A DNA stretch of 64,000 nucleotides. It comes from Curtobacterium sp. VKM Ac-2865. Its GTDB lineage: Bacteria > Actinomycetota > Actinomycetes > Actinomycetales > Microbacteriaceae. The stretch's first letter is position 1; every line of letters starts with the position of its first letter. The notes beneath the pieces are model-generated. The model was not told where the DNA came from, made no database searches, and saw nothing but the letters and a program-made list of their open reading frames with translations. Below, piece after piece: positions 32,183 through 41,998 of this stretch. The translations under genes and the position numbers were made by a program. The DNA is taken from the NCBI RefSeq assembly GCF_015350905.1, contig NZ_JADKRZ010000001.1, positions 62,001 to 126,000 of the forward strand, in the 5' to 3' direction.

Positions 32183-33997
32183 TCAGGAGTCGGTCGCGTC
32201 CACCCGTGTCGGCACGTCGTCGACGACGCTGGCGGCGTGCGACAGGACGCCGCGCAGGTTCTCCAGGTAGCCGGCCACTGCTTCTCGCTCGGTGCGGATG
32301 GCGGCGAGCCGGTCCTCGGCCTCGGCGATCTGGTCGGCGGTGCGCGCTTCGGCCTCGGCGACGAGCTGGTGCGCGCGCTCCTGCGCGTCGGCCAGCAGCC
32401 GGCGGGCGTGTTCCTCGGCATCCGCGGTGCTGGTGCGCTCGAGGTCGTTGGCCTCTTGACGGAGGTGCTCGGCGCGTTCGCGGGCCTCGGTCGCCCGGCG
32501 GGTCGCCTCGGCGAGCTGCAGGTTGGCCTCGTCCAGGTAGCGCTGGGTCTCGGTGACGGTCTCGTGGTGCTTCTGCAGGTAGTCCTGCTCGGCGTCGTCC
32601 CGTCGCGCGGCGAGCTCGGACTCCAGGGTGGTGCGGGCCTCGTCGCGGTCACGCGCGATCTCGGCGAGGGCTTCGTCGCGTTCCTTCGCCAGGGCGGCCC
32701 TGGCGGTGTCGATCTCCTGGCGGAGCGCGGTCCGCTCGGCCTCGAGCGTGCCGAGCTCGGCGCTGCGACGTTCGGCGATCTCGGAGTCGACCTCGGCGTG
32801 CTCCCGCTCGCGGCGTGCGGCGAGCTCGGCGTCGTGGTCCTGCGCGGCACGTTCCGCGGCGGCGAGGGCCTCGGCACGCTCGCGGTCGATGCGCTCGCGG
32901 TGCTCCTCGGTCTCGCGCGCGATCCGAGCAGCGTTCTCCTGCAGCAGCCGTTCGTTCTCGGTGGCGGTCTGCTCCTGGTCGACCTGCAGCTGTGCGCGGA
33001 CGGCGTCGGCTTCCTGGGCGAGGGCCGCGCGGGCCGAGGCGAGTTCGCGTTCCCAACCGGCGCGTGCGGCGGCGAGGTCCTCGTCGTGCTCACGGCGGCG
33101 GTCCGCGAGTTCGGCCGTGAGTTCGGCGCGGCGCGCGTCGACCTCGGACGCCAGGTCGGCTCGGCCGGTCTCGAGTTCGAGCTCGAAGGCGCGGCGGCGC
33201 TCGGTGTGCTCGTGCTCCCAGGCGGCGCGGCCGTCGGTGACCTCGCGCTCGAGGGCCTCGCGGCGGGTGCGCTCGTCGCGGTCGAGGTCCTCGACGCGGC
33301 GGGCATGGTCGGCTTCGAACACGCTGCGGCGGTGCTCGGTCTCGCGGTCGAGGTCGGCGGCGGCACCGCGGGCGGCGGCGGCCTCGCGCTGGGCGAGCTC
33401 GCGCAGCTCGGCGACCTCGTGCTCGACGCCGGCACGCAGGGCGTTCGTCTCGCGGATGGCGACGGACCGGGTCTCGGCGGCCTCGGTGACCGCGGCACCG
33501 CGCATCGCAGCGGCTTCGTTGCGGGCGTCCTGGGTGAGCATGCCGGCCTCGGCGCGGGCACGCTCGACGGTGTCGCCGGACTCGGCGCGGGCGCGGGCGA
33601 GCTCGTTCGTGGCGCGGGTCCTGGCGTCCTCGAGGGTCTCGCGCGCTTCCTCCTGGGCCTCGCGCACGGTGCGGTCGGCTTCGGCGCGGCTCGACGCACG
33701 GAGGCGCTGGGCGTCGATGTCGGCCTGGGCGATCAGCCGCGTGGACTGTTCCTCGGCGACGCGGAGGGTCGACTCCAGGCGCGTGCCGAGCCCGCTGTAG
33801 GTGGGGGTGCCGGCCTCGTCGAGCTCGCCCTGCATCTCCGCGACGCGGGACTGCAGCAGACGGATCTCCTTGGCGGCCTCGGCGCGGTCGGTGTTCGACT
33901 TGATGAGCTCACGACGCAGGTCGTTCAGAGAGCGGTCGACCTCGTCCTTGCGGTAGCCCCGCAGCTCGGTCCCGAACTCTGCCTCGTCGTTCGCCAC
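32183..33997 (-). CDS. Long coiled-coil protein with DivIVA-like N-terminus
   Basis: This 604-residue protein starts with ELRGYRKDEVDRSLNDLRREL, the N-terminal signature of DivIVA-like polar proteins. The rest is almost uninterrupted Ala/Glu/Arg heptad coiled coil (about residues 25-600) without membrane or enzyme motifs. Such proteins (Scy/FilP type in Streptomyces) build cytoplasmic filaments at growth poles. GTG 33997 has GGGAG six bases upstream. A long open frame on the opposite strand is a codon-bias shadow. Confidence 0.8.
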   Translation of the reverse strand: MANDEAEFGTELRGYRKDEVDRSLNDLRRELIKSNTDRAEAAKEIRLLQSRVAEMQGELDEAGTPTYSGLGTRLESTLRVAEEQSTRLIAQADIDAQRLRASSRAEADRTVREAQEEARETLEDARTRATNELARARAESGDTVERARAEAGMLTQDARNEAAAMRGAAVTEAAETRSVAIRETNALRAGVEHEVAELRELAQREAAAARGAAADLDRETEHRRSVFEADHARRVEDLDRDERTRREALEREVTDGRAAWEHEHTERRRAFELELETGRADLASEVDARRAELTAELADRRREHDEDLAAARAGWERELASARAALAQEADAVRAQLQVDQEQTATENERLLQENAARIARETEEHRERIDRERAEALAAAERAAQDHDAELAARREREHAEVDSEIAERRSAELGTLEAERTALRQEIDTARAALAKERDEALAEIARDRDEARTTLESELAARRDDAEQDYLQKHHETVTETQRYLDEANLQLAEATRRATEARERAEHLRQEANDLERTSTADAEEHARRLLADAQERAHQLVAEAEARTADQIAEAEDRLAAIRTEREAVAGYLENLRGVLSHAASVVDDVPTRVDATDS

Positions 33998-34182
33998 GTG
34001 TCGCTCCCACTGGTCCACTCGTGCGGCCCGGTGCCGCCCGCGCCCCGATTGTAGTGGTGCCCCGATGACCAGCGCTGTGCTCGGGGACAGCACGACGGGA
34101 TGCGCCTCCCAGTGGTTCTCGCGTAACCTGGGCCGTTGATTCGCGCCGATTCCCCCACCCCGGCGCGGAGGGAGAGAGTTCC

Positions 34183-35919
34183 GTGCGATTCGTCCTGGCG
34201 ATCGTCAGTTTCGTGATCGGGCTGCTGCTCGTCGGCCTGGGGGTCGCCGAGCGGACGGTCTTCGCTCCGCCGTCCTCGATCGTCGCGCAGACGTCCTCGA
34301 CCACCAAGGCCCCCGTGACCGTGATCCCCGGCTCCGTGCTCAACGCGAACCCCGGGTACCAGCGGATCGCCGTCTCCGGTCCCGGCAAGGTCTTCGCCGC
34401 GTACGGCAAGACCTCCGACGTCGACGCCTGGGTGGGTGACGCCCGTCACCGGACGCTCCGCTACGACGCCGACCAGTCCCGGCTCGTCGCGAGGACCGCG
34501 GGCACCGACACCACGGTGCCGGACCCGAAGGGCAGCGACCTCTGGTACCAGGAGTACGACGGCGCCCGGCAGTTCACCGTGCGGCTGCCCGACGACGTCT
34601 CCGTGGTCATCGTCGGCGAGGACTCGTCGGCAGCGGCGTCGGACGTCTCGGTCACCTGGCCGCGCGACACCTCCACCCCCTCCGTGGGTCCGCTCATGAC
34701 CGCCGGCGGCGTCTTCGTGCTCGGCGGCATCGTGCTGCTGGTCTGGGCGTTCCTGCACCAGCGTCGTTCCCGCGGACCGCGCCGTCGCAGTGGTGGGACC
34801 CGACCGCCCCGCGTCCGGGCCTCCCGCCGCGCCGCCGCGGCCGGTGCCCAGGTGCCCGTGAAGTCCCGTCGTGGCCGTCGGTCCCTGATCGCGGTGCCGG
34901 TCGTCCTGGTCGGCGCACTGTCGCTGGCCGGGTGCTCGTCCGAGTACTGGCCGCAGGGCGGCGTGGCAGCGACCCCGACCCCGAGCGCGTCGGCGACGGG
35001 AGCCGCCGAGCAGGCCGAGCCGACCGCCGCCACCCGGCAGCAGATCACCCGGGTGGTCCAGCGCGTCGCCGAGGTCGCCTCGAAGGCGGACAGCGACAAG
35101 GACGCCGACCTCGCGGCCACCCGGTTCGCCGGGCCCGCGCTCGACCTCCGCAAGGCGAACTACACGATCCGCGACGCCGACCAGGACGTGCAGGCACCCC
35201 CGACGATCTCGGCCGCCGACGTCTCGGTCGCGCTCCCGCAGCAGACCGACAGCTGGCCCCGCACGGTGTTCGTCGTGACGTCGGACCCGGCGGACCAGAA
35301 GACGGCCCCGCAGGCGCTCACCCTCGTGCAGGAGTCGGCACGCGACGACTACAAGGTCATGTACGACGTCTCGCTCGAGGCCGACGCCACCCTGCCCTCC
35401 GTCGCACCCGTGTCGATCGGCACCGCGCAGCTCGCCTCGGACTCCCCGCTCCTGGCGATCGCCCCCGACCAGGTCGCCAAGGCCTACGGTGACGTCCTGT
35501 CCAAGGACGCCGACAGCGAGTACGCCGACCTGTTCCAGAGCGACGGCGACGACCTCCGGCCGAAGATCGGCAAGGACTACAAGGACAAGAAGTCCGAGGC
35601 CCTGCCCGACACCGCCAAGATCGAGTACTCGTCCGAGTCGGAGGACGGCAGTGCCATCGCCCTGGCCACGAACGGGGCCGGCGCGCTGGTGTCGGTCAGC
35701 CTCGACGAGATCGAGAAGGTCACGCCGACGGCAGCCGGGGCCTCCGTCAACACCGAGGGTGCCGTGAAGGCCCTGTCCGGTGTCGACTCCAGCAAGAAGG
35801 GCGTGAGCGCCACCTACGGCGTCCAGCTGCTCTTCTCCGTGCCGGCCGTCGGGTCGGACGACAAGATGGTCCTGCTCGGGTTCACCCAGGGCCTGATCGC
35901 AGCGAGTGAGGTGCAATGA
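34183..35919 (+). CDS. Two-part membrane protein with internal lipobox-like segment
   Basis: This 578-residue protein shows no recognised enzyme motif. An N-terminal helix (FVLAIVSFVIGLLLVGLGV), an external domain and a second helix (about residues 165-188) are followed by an Arg-rich cytoplasmic stretch. Then comes a segment that looks like a lipoprotein signal (VPVVLVGALSLAGCSS, about residues 235-252) and an external Asp/Lys/Ala-rich domain. It could be an ancestral fusion of a membrane protein and a lipoprotein. The GTG at 34183 has GGAGGGAGAG upstream. The stop overlaps the next gene. Confidence 0.7.
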   Translation: MRFVLAIVSFVIGLLLVGLGVAERTVFAPPSSIVAQTSSTTKAPVTVIPGSVLNANPGYQRIAVSGPGKVFAAYGKTSDVDAWVGDARHRTLRYDADQSRLVARTAGTDTTVPDPKGSDLWYQEYDGARQFTVRLPDDVSVVIVGEDSSAAASDVSVTWPRDTSTPSVGPLMTAGGVFVLGGIVLLVWAFLHQRRSRGPRRRSGGTRPPRVRASRRAAAAGAQVPVKSRRGRRSLIAVPVVLVGALSLAGCSSEYWPQGGVAATPTPSASATGAAEQAEPTAATRQQITRVVQRVAEVASKADSDKDADLAATRFAGPALDLRKANYTIRDADQDVQAPPTISAADVSVALPQQTDSWPRTVFVVTSDPADQKTAPQALTLVQESARDDYKVMYDVSLEADATLPSVAPVSIGTAQLASDSPLLAIAPDQVAKAYGDVLSKDADSEYADLFQSDGDDLRPKIGKDYKDKKSEALPDTAKIEYSSESEDGSAIALATNGAGALVSVSLDEIEKVTPTAAGASVNTEGAVKALSGVDSSKKGVSATYGVQLLFSVPAVGSDDKMVLLGFTQGLIAASEVQ

Positions 35920-36959
35920 CGAACGTCCCCCCGACCCCGTCCGGACTCCGCGGAGCCGTCGACCTGTCTTCCCTGGTCGAGCGCGCGCAGCGACCGGCAG
36001 GACAGCCGGCCGGTCCCGGTGCAGCAGGCCCAGGTGCAGCGGGACCAGGTCCCGGTGCTGCTGGCGCCGGAGCTCCCGGTGCCGGCGTCCCCGGCAGCGA
36101 GAGCGCTGGCGACCTGACCGTCCCGTCACTGGTCCTCGACGTCACCGACGAGAGCTTCCAGGACGTCCTGCAGCTCTCGACCATCGTCCCCGTGATCGTG
36201 GACATCTGGGCCGAGTGGTGCGGGCCGTGCAAGCAGCTCTCACCGATCCTCGAACGGCTGACCGCTGAGTACGGCGGTCGGGTCCTGCTCGCCAAGGTCG
36301 ACGCCGACACGAACCCGCAGCTCGTGCAGGCCTTCCAGGCGCAGTCGATCCCGACCGTGGCCGCCGTCATCGCCGGACGCCCGCTGGGGCTGTTCGTCGG
36401 GGCGCTGCCCGAGGCCGAGGTCCGCGACGTCTTCGAGCAGGTGCTCCAGGCCGCCGAGCAGAACGGTGTCTCGGGGCGCGTGACCGTCGACGGTGCCGGT
36501 GTCGAACCCGAGGCCGTCGAGCAGGGCGAGCCCGAACCCGAGCCGCTGCCGCCGCACCACCAGGCCGCGTACGACGCGATCGAGCAGGGCGACTACGCCA
36601 CCGCCATCCAGGAGTACAAGACCGCGATCCTGCAGGACCCGCACGACCAGATGGCCGTCGCGGGGCTGGCCCAGGTGTCGCTCCTGGACCGGCTCGCCGG
36701 GCACACCGCGGACGACATCCGCGCTGCTGCCGGAGCCGGGCCGCACGACGTCCAGGCGCAGCTCGCCGTCGCCGACCTCGACATCAGCGGCGGCCACGTC
36801 GAGGACGCCTTCGGACGCCTGCTCGACCTGGTCCCGACGGTGTTCGGCGACGAGCGTGAGGCGCTCCGTGTCCGGCTCGTCGAGTACTTCGAGCTCATCG
36901 GTGCGGAGGACCCGCGCGTCGTGGCGGCACGCCGCCGCCTGGCGAACGCGCTCTACTGA
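35916..36959 (+). CDS. Thioredoxin-domain co-chaperone, YbbN/CnoX type
   Basis: The 347-residue protein has an N-terminal Gly/Pro/Ala-rich stretch (about residues 25-60), a thioredoxin domain with the active site WCGPCK at 101-106, then a C-terminal TPR-like helical region (QAAYDAIEQGDYATAIQEYK) as in YbbN. E. coli YbbN lacks the CxxC pair while CnoX of other bacteria keeps it, so this one may be redox-active. Start overlaps the membrane gene (ATGA). Confidence 0.88.
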   Translation: MTNVPPTPSGLRGAVDLSSLVERAQRPAGQPAGPGAAGPGAAGPGPGAAGAGAPGAGVPGSESAGDLTVPSLVLDVTDESFQDVLQLSTIVPVIVDIWAEWCGPCKQLSPILERLTAEYGGRVLLAKVDADTNPQLVQAFQAQSIPTVAAVIAGRPLGLFVGALPEAEVRDVFEQVLQAAEQNGVSGRVTVDGAGVEPEAVEQGEPEPEPLPPHHQAAYDAIEQGDYATAIQEYKTAILQDPHDQMAVAGLAQVSLLDRLAGHTADDIRAAAGAGPHDVQAQLAVADLDISGGHVEDAFGRLLDLVPTVFGDEREALRVRLVEYFELIGAEDPRVVAARRRLANALY

Positions 36960-36992
36960 CCGCACGAGGGCGTCCCGCGGTGTGAGCCAGGG

Positions 36993-37038
36993 ACGGACGG
37001 GAGGCTCGCTGCCAGCTGGCACCGAGCCTCCCGTCCGT
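36993..37038 (+). terminator. Family A palindrome after the thioredoxin gene
   Basis: Twenty-three-base arms with one mismatch (ACGGACGGGAGGCTCG outer part) meet at CCAG/CTGG, 33 bases past the stop of the thioredoxin-TPR gene. Confidence 0.62.
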
Positions 37039-37080
37039 CGTGGCGGCGGTCCCACCCATCACGGGTGCGGTGGGATGTGG

Positions 37081-37223
37081 AAACGCGCGTAGGGGGCCGG
37101 AAGATCCGACCCCCTACGCGCGTTTCGACCTGCCACGCGCAGAGTCGCGCGGCACCTGGTCGACGCGGCCGCACAGACGAACGCGCGGAGGGGGTCGGGT
37201 GTACCGACCTCCTCCGCGCGTTC
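37081..37223 (-). repeat. 19-base units and two hairpins, 3' of glgB (family B)
   Basis: Two inverted repeats lie in the convergent gap. The first is 37179-37198 with 37204-37223 (GAACGCGCGGAGGGGGTCGG type). The second is 37081-37101 with 37105-37125 (AAACGCGCGTAGGGGG type, one mismatch). On the minus strand the 19-base unit GCGTGGCAGGTCGAAACGC leads into the second hairpin, the same order and sense as after ybdK and trmD, here downstream of glgB. Confidence 0.72.
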
Positions 37224-37240
37224 GCGGCTGCCCTGGTGGA

Positions 37241-39907
37241 CTACTGGGCGAGCTTCAGCCAGACCGCACCGAGCGGGGGCACGACGAGGTTCGCCGATGC
37301 CGGGCGGCCGGCCCATGGCGTGTCCTCGGCGGTGACGACACCGAGGTTGCCGACGCCGGACCCGCCGTACTCGGCCGCGTCGGTGTTGAGGACCTCGTGC
37401 CACTCGCCGGTCGTCGGCAGGCCGAAGCGCCGCTCGACGGGCACGCCGGAGAAGTTCACGAACACCGCGAGGCGCTCGTCACCGGCCTTGCGCAGGAACC
37501 CGATCGTGGCGTGGGGAGCGTCGCCGCCCTCGAGCCACTCGAAGCCCTCGGCGGTGCTGTCGTGTGTCCACAGCGCCGGGGTGTCCTTGTACACGCTGTT
37601 GAGCTCGGCGACGAGGTCCTGCACGCCCCGGTGGCCCGGGTCGTCGAGGTGCCACCAGTCGAGCCCGCGGGCCTCGGACCACTCGCCGATCTGGGCGAAC
37701 TCCTGGCCCATGAACAGCAGCTGCTTGCCGGGGTGCGACCACATGAACGCGAGGTAGGCGCGCACGTTGGCGAGCTTCTGCCACTCGTCGCCGGGCATCT
37801 TGCCGTAGAGCGAGCCCTTGCCGTGCACGACCTCGTCGTGGCTGATCGGCAGGGTGAACTGCTCGCTGAACGCGTACACGAACGAGAACGTCAGCTCGTC
37901 GTGGTGGTACGAGCGGTACGCCGGGTCACGCTGCACGTACTCGAGAGAGTCGTGCATCCAGCCCATGTTCCACTTCTGGCCGAAGCCGAGGCCGCCGGCG
38001 CTGGTGGGCTGGGTGACGCCCGGCCACGAGGTGCTCTCCTCGGCGATCATGACGATGCCGGGGTAGCGCTTGTACGCGGTGGCGTTGGTCTCCTGCAGGA
38101 AGGAGATCGCCTCGAGGTTCTCGCGTCCGCCGTGGATGTTGGGCAGCCACTCGGTGCGGGAGTAGTCGAGGTAGAGGATCGAGGCGACGGCGTCCACCCG
38201 GAGGCCGTCGATGTGGAACTCCTCCATCCAGTACAGCGCGTTCGCGACGAGGAAGTTCTTCACCTGCGGCTGGCCGAAGTCGAACACCAGGGTGCCCCAG
38301 TCGAGCTGTTCGCCACGGCGGGGGTCCGGGTGCTCGAACAGCGCGTGGCCGTCGAACTTCGCCAGGGCCCACTCGTCCTTCGGGAAGTGCCCGGGGACCC
38401 AGTCCATGATCACGCCGATGCCTGCGGAGTGCAGTCGATCGATCAGGTAGCGCAGGTCGTCCGGGGTGCCGTAGCGCGAGGTCGGGGCGTAGTACCCGGT
38501 GACCTGGTAGCCCCACGACCCGCCGAAGGGGTGCTCGGACAGCGGGAGGAACTCGATGTGCGTGAACCCGAGGTGCTGCACGTGGCCGATGAGCTCGTCG
38601 GCGACGTCGCGGTACGACAGGCCCGGGCGCCACGATCCGAGGTGGACCTCGTAGACGCTCATGGGACGGTCGTGCGTCGTCGTGGCGGCGCGGTCTGCCA
38701 TCCACTGGCGGTCGCCGTCCGACCACGTGTAGGTGGAGCTCGTGATGACGGACGCGGTCAGCGGGGGGACCTCGGCGCGGCGCGCGAAGGGGTCGGCGCG
38801 CTCGACCCAGCCGCCGTCGGTGAGGATCTGGAACTTGTACCGCTGCCCGTCGAGGGCACCCGGCCAGAACAGCTCCCAGACGCCGAGGTCGCCGAGGCGA
38901 CGCATGGCGGTGGTGCGGCCTTCCCAGCCCTCGAAGTCGCCGATCACACGGACGGCGGTGGCCCGGGGGGCCCAGACGGCGAACGCGACGCCGTCGACGC
39001 CGTCGACGGTGGTGACGTGGGCACCGAGGTGGTTCCAGAGCTGCTCGTCGCGGCCCTCACCGAACAGGTGCAGGTCGAGTTCGCCGAGCGTGGGCGGGAA
39101 CCGGTAGGCGTCGTCGCTGGTCCACGTGGTGTCGTCCTCGAGGTACTCGGACTCGACGCGGTACCGGCCGAGTTCGCCGGTCGTGGCGCCGGACCAGAGG
39201 CCGTCGCCCTCGTGTGCGAGCTCGATGTCGTCGCCGTCGGGCCGGACGATGCGGACGGCCTCGGCGAGGTGGCGCACGACGCGCACGCTGGTGCCGCCGT
39301 CGACCGGGTGCGGGCCGAGCACGTCGTGCGGCTGCGACCACCGGCCCTCGGCGACCTGCTGGCGCAGCCACTCCTCGAGGGGAGCGGGCCGCGGCTCGAC
39401 CGGCGCGGCAGCAGCATCGGTCGTGGTGCTGGTGCTGGTGCTGTCGGTCGGACCGGAGGCGGCAGCCGACTCCGCGACGTCCTGCGCCGTGGTGGCCGGG
39501 GTCGTGTCGACGGGCTCGGCGTGACGGGGGTGCGTGGCGTCCAGCCCGCCGGCGAGCGTCGCCGACTCGGGCACGTCACGGTCGGGGGCCTCGCGGTGCG
39601 GCAGGCGGGCACCGGGGAGGTCCTCGCCAGGAGCCGACGTCCGCGGTTCGGTCCGCGGCGCTGCCTGCGGAGCGCGGGACGGCACCGGCGCGGGGACCGG
39701 ACGGCTCGGGACCGGGGACCCGGCGCTCAGGCCAGCAGCGTCAGCGGCGTCGACGGGGTCGAGCGCGTCGGGGTCCGCTGCCGGGTCGACGTGCTTCGCC
39801 GGGTGCTCCGAGCGCGCGGGCGGGGGCGGCGGCTGCACCGGCGGCACGCTGGGCCCCTGGCCGCGGTCGTGGGGTTCGATCCGCTCGGGGTTGTGGGGGT
39901 CGGTCAT
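37241..39907 (-). CDS. glgB: 1,4-alpha-glucan branching enzyme GlgB
   Basis: Transfers alpha-1,4 chains to 1,6 positions, here on the product of GlgE. The 888-residue protein is longer than usual because of a Pro/Ala/Ser-rich N-terminal extension of about 170 residues. Then follow the CBM48-type N domain ([19 protein letters not shown]) and the GH13 barrel with GLRVDAVAS (nucleophile Asp), [11 protein letters not shown] (acid Glu) and [17 protein letters not shown] 39907 overlaps the glgE stop (ATGA), so the pair is coupled. Confidence 0.96.
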   Translation of the reverse strand: MTDPHNPERIEPHDRGQGPSVPPVQPPPPPARSEHPAKHVDPAADPDALDPVDAADAAGLSAGSPVPSRPVPAPVPSRAPQAAPRTEPRTSAPGEDLPGARLPHREAPDRDVPESATLAGGLDATHPRHAEPVDTTPATTAQDVAESAAASGPTDSTSTSTTTDAAAAPVEPRPAPLEEWLRQQVAEGRWSQPHDVLGPHPVDGGTSVRVVRHLAEAVRIVRPDGDDIELAHEGDGLWSGATTGELGRYRVESEYLEDDTTWTSDDAYRFPPTLGELDLHLFGEGRDEQLWNHLGAHVTTVDGVDGVAFAVWAPRATAVRVIGDFEGWEGRTTAMRRLGDLGVWELFWPGALDGQRYKFQILTDGGWVERADPFARRAEVPPLTASVITSSTYTWSDGDRQWMADRAATTTHDRPMSVYEVHLGSWRPGLSYRDVADELIGHVQHLGFTHIEFLPLSEHPFGGSWGYQVTGYYAPTSRYGTPDDLRYLIDRLHSAGIGVIMDWVPGHFPKDEWALAKFDGHALFEHPDPRRGEQLDWGTLVFDFGQPQVKNFLVANALYWMEEFHIDGLRVDAVASILYLDYSRTEWLPNIHGGRENLEAISFLQETNATAYKRYPGIVMIAEESTSWPGVTQPTSAGGLGFGQKWNMGWMHDSLEYVQRDPAYRSYHHDELTFSFVYAFSEQFTLPISHDEVVHGKGSLYGKMPGDEWQKLANVRAYLAFMWSHPGKQLLFMGQEFAQIGEWSEARGLDWWHLDDPGHRGVQDLVAELNSVYKDTPALWTHDSTAEGFEWLEGGDAPHATIGFLRKAGDERLAVFVNFSGVPVERRFGLPTTGEWHEVLNTDAAEYGGSGVGNLGVVTAEDTPWAGRPASANLVVPPLGAVWLKLAQ

Positions 39908-41904
39908 CGGTGGGGTCCTTCCACGACGAGCAGGTGCACGGGCTCCTGGAATGCGTCCAGGCGGACGTAGTTCGACGATCCCCAGACCCAGCGCGCACCC
40001 GTGACGACGTCGCGGACGTCGAACGACTGCTCGGGGTCGAGTCCGAGTGCAGCGAGGTCGAGGTGCACCGTGGTCTCACGGGCGGAGTGGGGGTCGACGT
40101 TCGCGACGACGATCACGGTGTCGGCGCGGCCCGAGCGGATGAACTGCGCGGGGAGGTGCTTGGAGTAGACGACGATCGCGTCGTCCTCGCTCTCGTGCAC
40201 GTGCAGGTTCCGGAGCTGGCGGAGCGCGGGGTGCGCCTGCCGGAAGCGGTTCAGCATCGTGACGTACGGCGCCAGGCTCGCGCCCTCGGCCTCGGCGAGG
40301 GCGAAGTCGCGCGGCTTGTACTCGTACTTCTCGTTGTCGATGTTCTCCTCGGAGCCCGGGCGTGCGACGTCCTCGAAGAGCTCGTAGCCGGCGTACATGC
40401 CCCACGTCGGGGCTCCGGTCGCAGCGAGGGCAGCGCGGATCTTGTACCCGGCGCGCCCACCGAACTGCAGGAACTCGGTGAGGATGTCCGGCGTGTTCAC
40501 GAACAGGTTCGGACGGAGGTAGTCCGAGGTCTCGTGGGCGAGCTCGTCGAAGTAGTCGGCGATCTCGTCCTTCGTGTTGCGCCAGGTGAAGTACGAGTAC
40601 GACTGCTGGAAGCCGGCCTCCGCCAGGGCCCGCATCATCGCCGGGCGGGTGAAGGCCTCGGCGAGGAACACCGTGTCCGGGTGCTCGTCGCGGATCTCAC
40701 GGATGACGCGCTCCCAGAACCAGAGCGGCTTGGTGTGCGGGTTGTCGACGCGGAAGATCCGGATGCCGAACGCGATCCAGTGCCGCAGGACCCGTTCGAC
40801 CTCGACGACGAGACCCTCGGGGTCGGAGTCGAACTGGATCGGGTAGATGTCCTGGTAGCGCTTCGGCGGGTTCTCCGCGGTCGCGATGGAGCCGTCGGCG
40901 CGGGTGGTGAACCACTCCGGGTGCTCGGTGACCCAGGGATGGTCGGGCGAGCACTGGAGCGCGAAGTCGAGCGCGACCTCCATGCCCGTGTTCTTCGCCG
41001 TCTCGACGAAGTCGCGGAAGTCGTCCTCGGTGCCGAGGTCCGGGTGGATGGCGTCGTGGCCACCCTCGGCGGAACCGATCGCCCAGGGGCTGCCCGGGTC
41101 GTTCGGGCCGGCGTCGAGCGTGTTGTTCGGCCCCTTGCGCGCGGTCGTCCCGATGGGGTGGATCGGCGGGAGGTAGATGACGTCGAAGCCCATGCGCGCG
41201 ACGGCAGGCAGACGGCGCGCGGCGGTGCGGAAGTCGCCGCTCTTCCAGGAGCCGTCGGCGTTCCGCTTGGCGCCTTCACTGCGCGGGAAGAACTCGTACC
41301 ACGCGCCGACGCCGGCACGGGTGCGCTCGACGTCGAGGAGCTGCACGGGCGAGTGGGTGCGGAGCGAGGTGACGGGGGAGTCCTCGACCTCGGCGAGGAT
41401 GCGCGGGTCCTCGGCAGCGGCGAGACGCGCTGCTGGGTCGAGCGCCTCGTCACGGACCTGCGCGGCGGCGCGGGTGGCGGCGGGGGAGTCGGTCTCCGCC
41501 GCCAGCCGGTCGAGCAGCACCGCGCCGTCGAGCAGCGTGGCCTCGGTGTCGACACCGGCGGCGATCTTCAGCTGGGCGCCGTGGAGCCAGGAGGCCCAGT
41601 CGTCGGAGTAGGCCTCGACGTGCCAGGTCCAGACGCCGACGTGGTCGACCTGGACCGTCGCCTCGTAGCGGTCGGTGCCGGCGGCGGCCAGGCGGAGCGG
41701 GACGGTCCTCGTCCCGCCGTCCGGTCGTTCCAGCACGACGTCGGCGCCGATCACGCCGTGGCCTTCCCGGAAGACGGTCGCGCCGAACGTGATCACCTCG
41801 CCGTCGAAGGCCTTGCCGGGGAAGCCGTTGGGCGTCCTCGGGGTGAGTTCGGTGATCGGGATGCGCCCGATCTTCGGACGCCGGGGTCGGTCTGCGGTGG
41901 CCAC
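39904..41904 (-). CDS. glgE: Alpha-1,4-glucan:maltose-1-phosphate maltosyltransferase GlgE
   Basis: Extends alpha-glucan from maltose 1-phosphate, the actinobacterial GlgE route. This 666-residue GH13_3 enzyme has an N-terminal domain ([32 protein letters not shown]), [14 protein letters not shown], the nucleophile Asp in [13 protein letters not shown] and the Glu in [10 protein letters not shown]. The GTG at 41904 has a TAGCGT -10 box 7 bases upstream and no RBS, so it is probably leaderless. TreS and maltokinase, which make its substrate, are not in this window. Confidence 0.95.
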   Translation of the reverse strand: MATADRPRRPKIGRIPITELTPRTPNGFPGKAFDGEVITFGATVFREGHGVIGADVVLERPDGGTRTVPLRLAAAGTDRYEATVQVDHVGVWTWHVEAYSDDWASWLHGAQLKIAAGVDTEATLLDGAVLLDRLAAETDSPAATRAAAQVRDEALDPAARLAAAEDPRILAEVEDSPVTSLRTHSPVQLLDVERTRAGVGAWYEFFPRSEGAKRNADGSWKSGDFRTAARRLPAVARMGFDVIYLPPIHPIGTTARKGPNNTLDAGPNDPGSPWAIGSAEGGHDAIHPDLGTEDDFRDFVETAKNTGMEVALDFALQCSPDHPWVTEHPEWFTTRADGSIATAENPPKRYQDIYPIQFDSDPEGLVVEVERVLRHWIAFGIRIFRVDNPHTKPLWFWERVIREIRDEHPDTVFLAEAFTRPAMMRALAEAGFQQSYSYFTWRNTKDEIADYFDELAHETSDYLRPNLFVNTPDILTEFLQFGGRAGYKIRAALAATGAPTWGMYAGYELFEDVARPGSEENIDNEKYEYKPRDFALAEAEGASLAPYVTMLNRFRQAHPALRQLRNLHVHESEDDAIVVYSKHLPAQFIRSGRADTVIVVANVDPHSARETTVHLDLAALGLDPEQSFDVRDVVTGARWVWGSSNYVRLDAFQEPVHLLVVEGPHR

Positions 41905-41998
41905 GGAGCAGACGCTACCCGGCGCGGGCCTCCGTGTTCCCCGGAAGGCGTGTCCTGTGGACGGATCGGCGCGTCGCACGACCCGTGGAGGAACGCTC

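Noticed and set aside
32237-34054. 605-codon plus-strand frame opposite the coiled-coil gene
   Set aside because: Mirror of a highly biased Ala/Glu/Arg coding strand. The minus-strand gene has a start with RBS and a DivIVA signature; this frame has neither.
37040-39970. 976-codon plus-strand frame opposite glgB
   Set aside because: glgB motifs on the minus strand are unambiguous; the plus frame has none.
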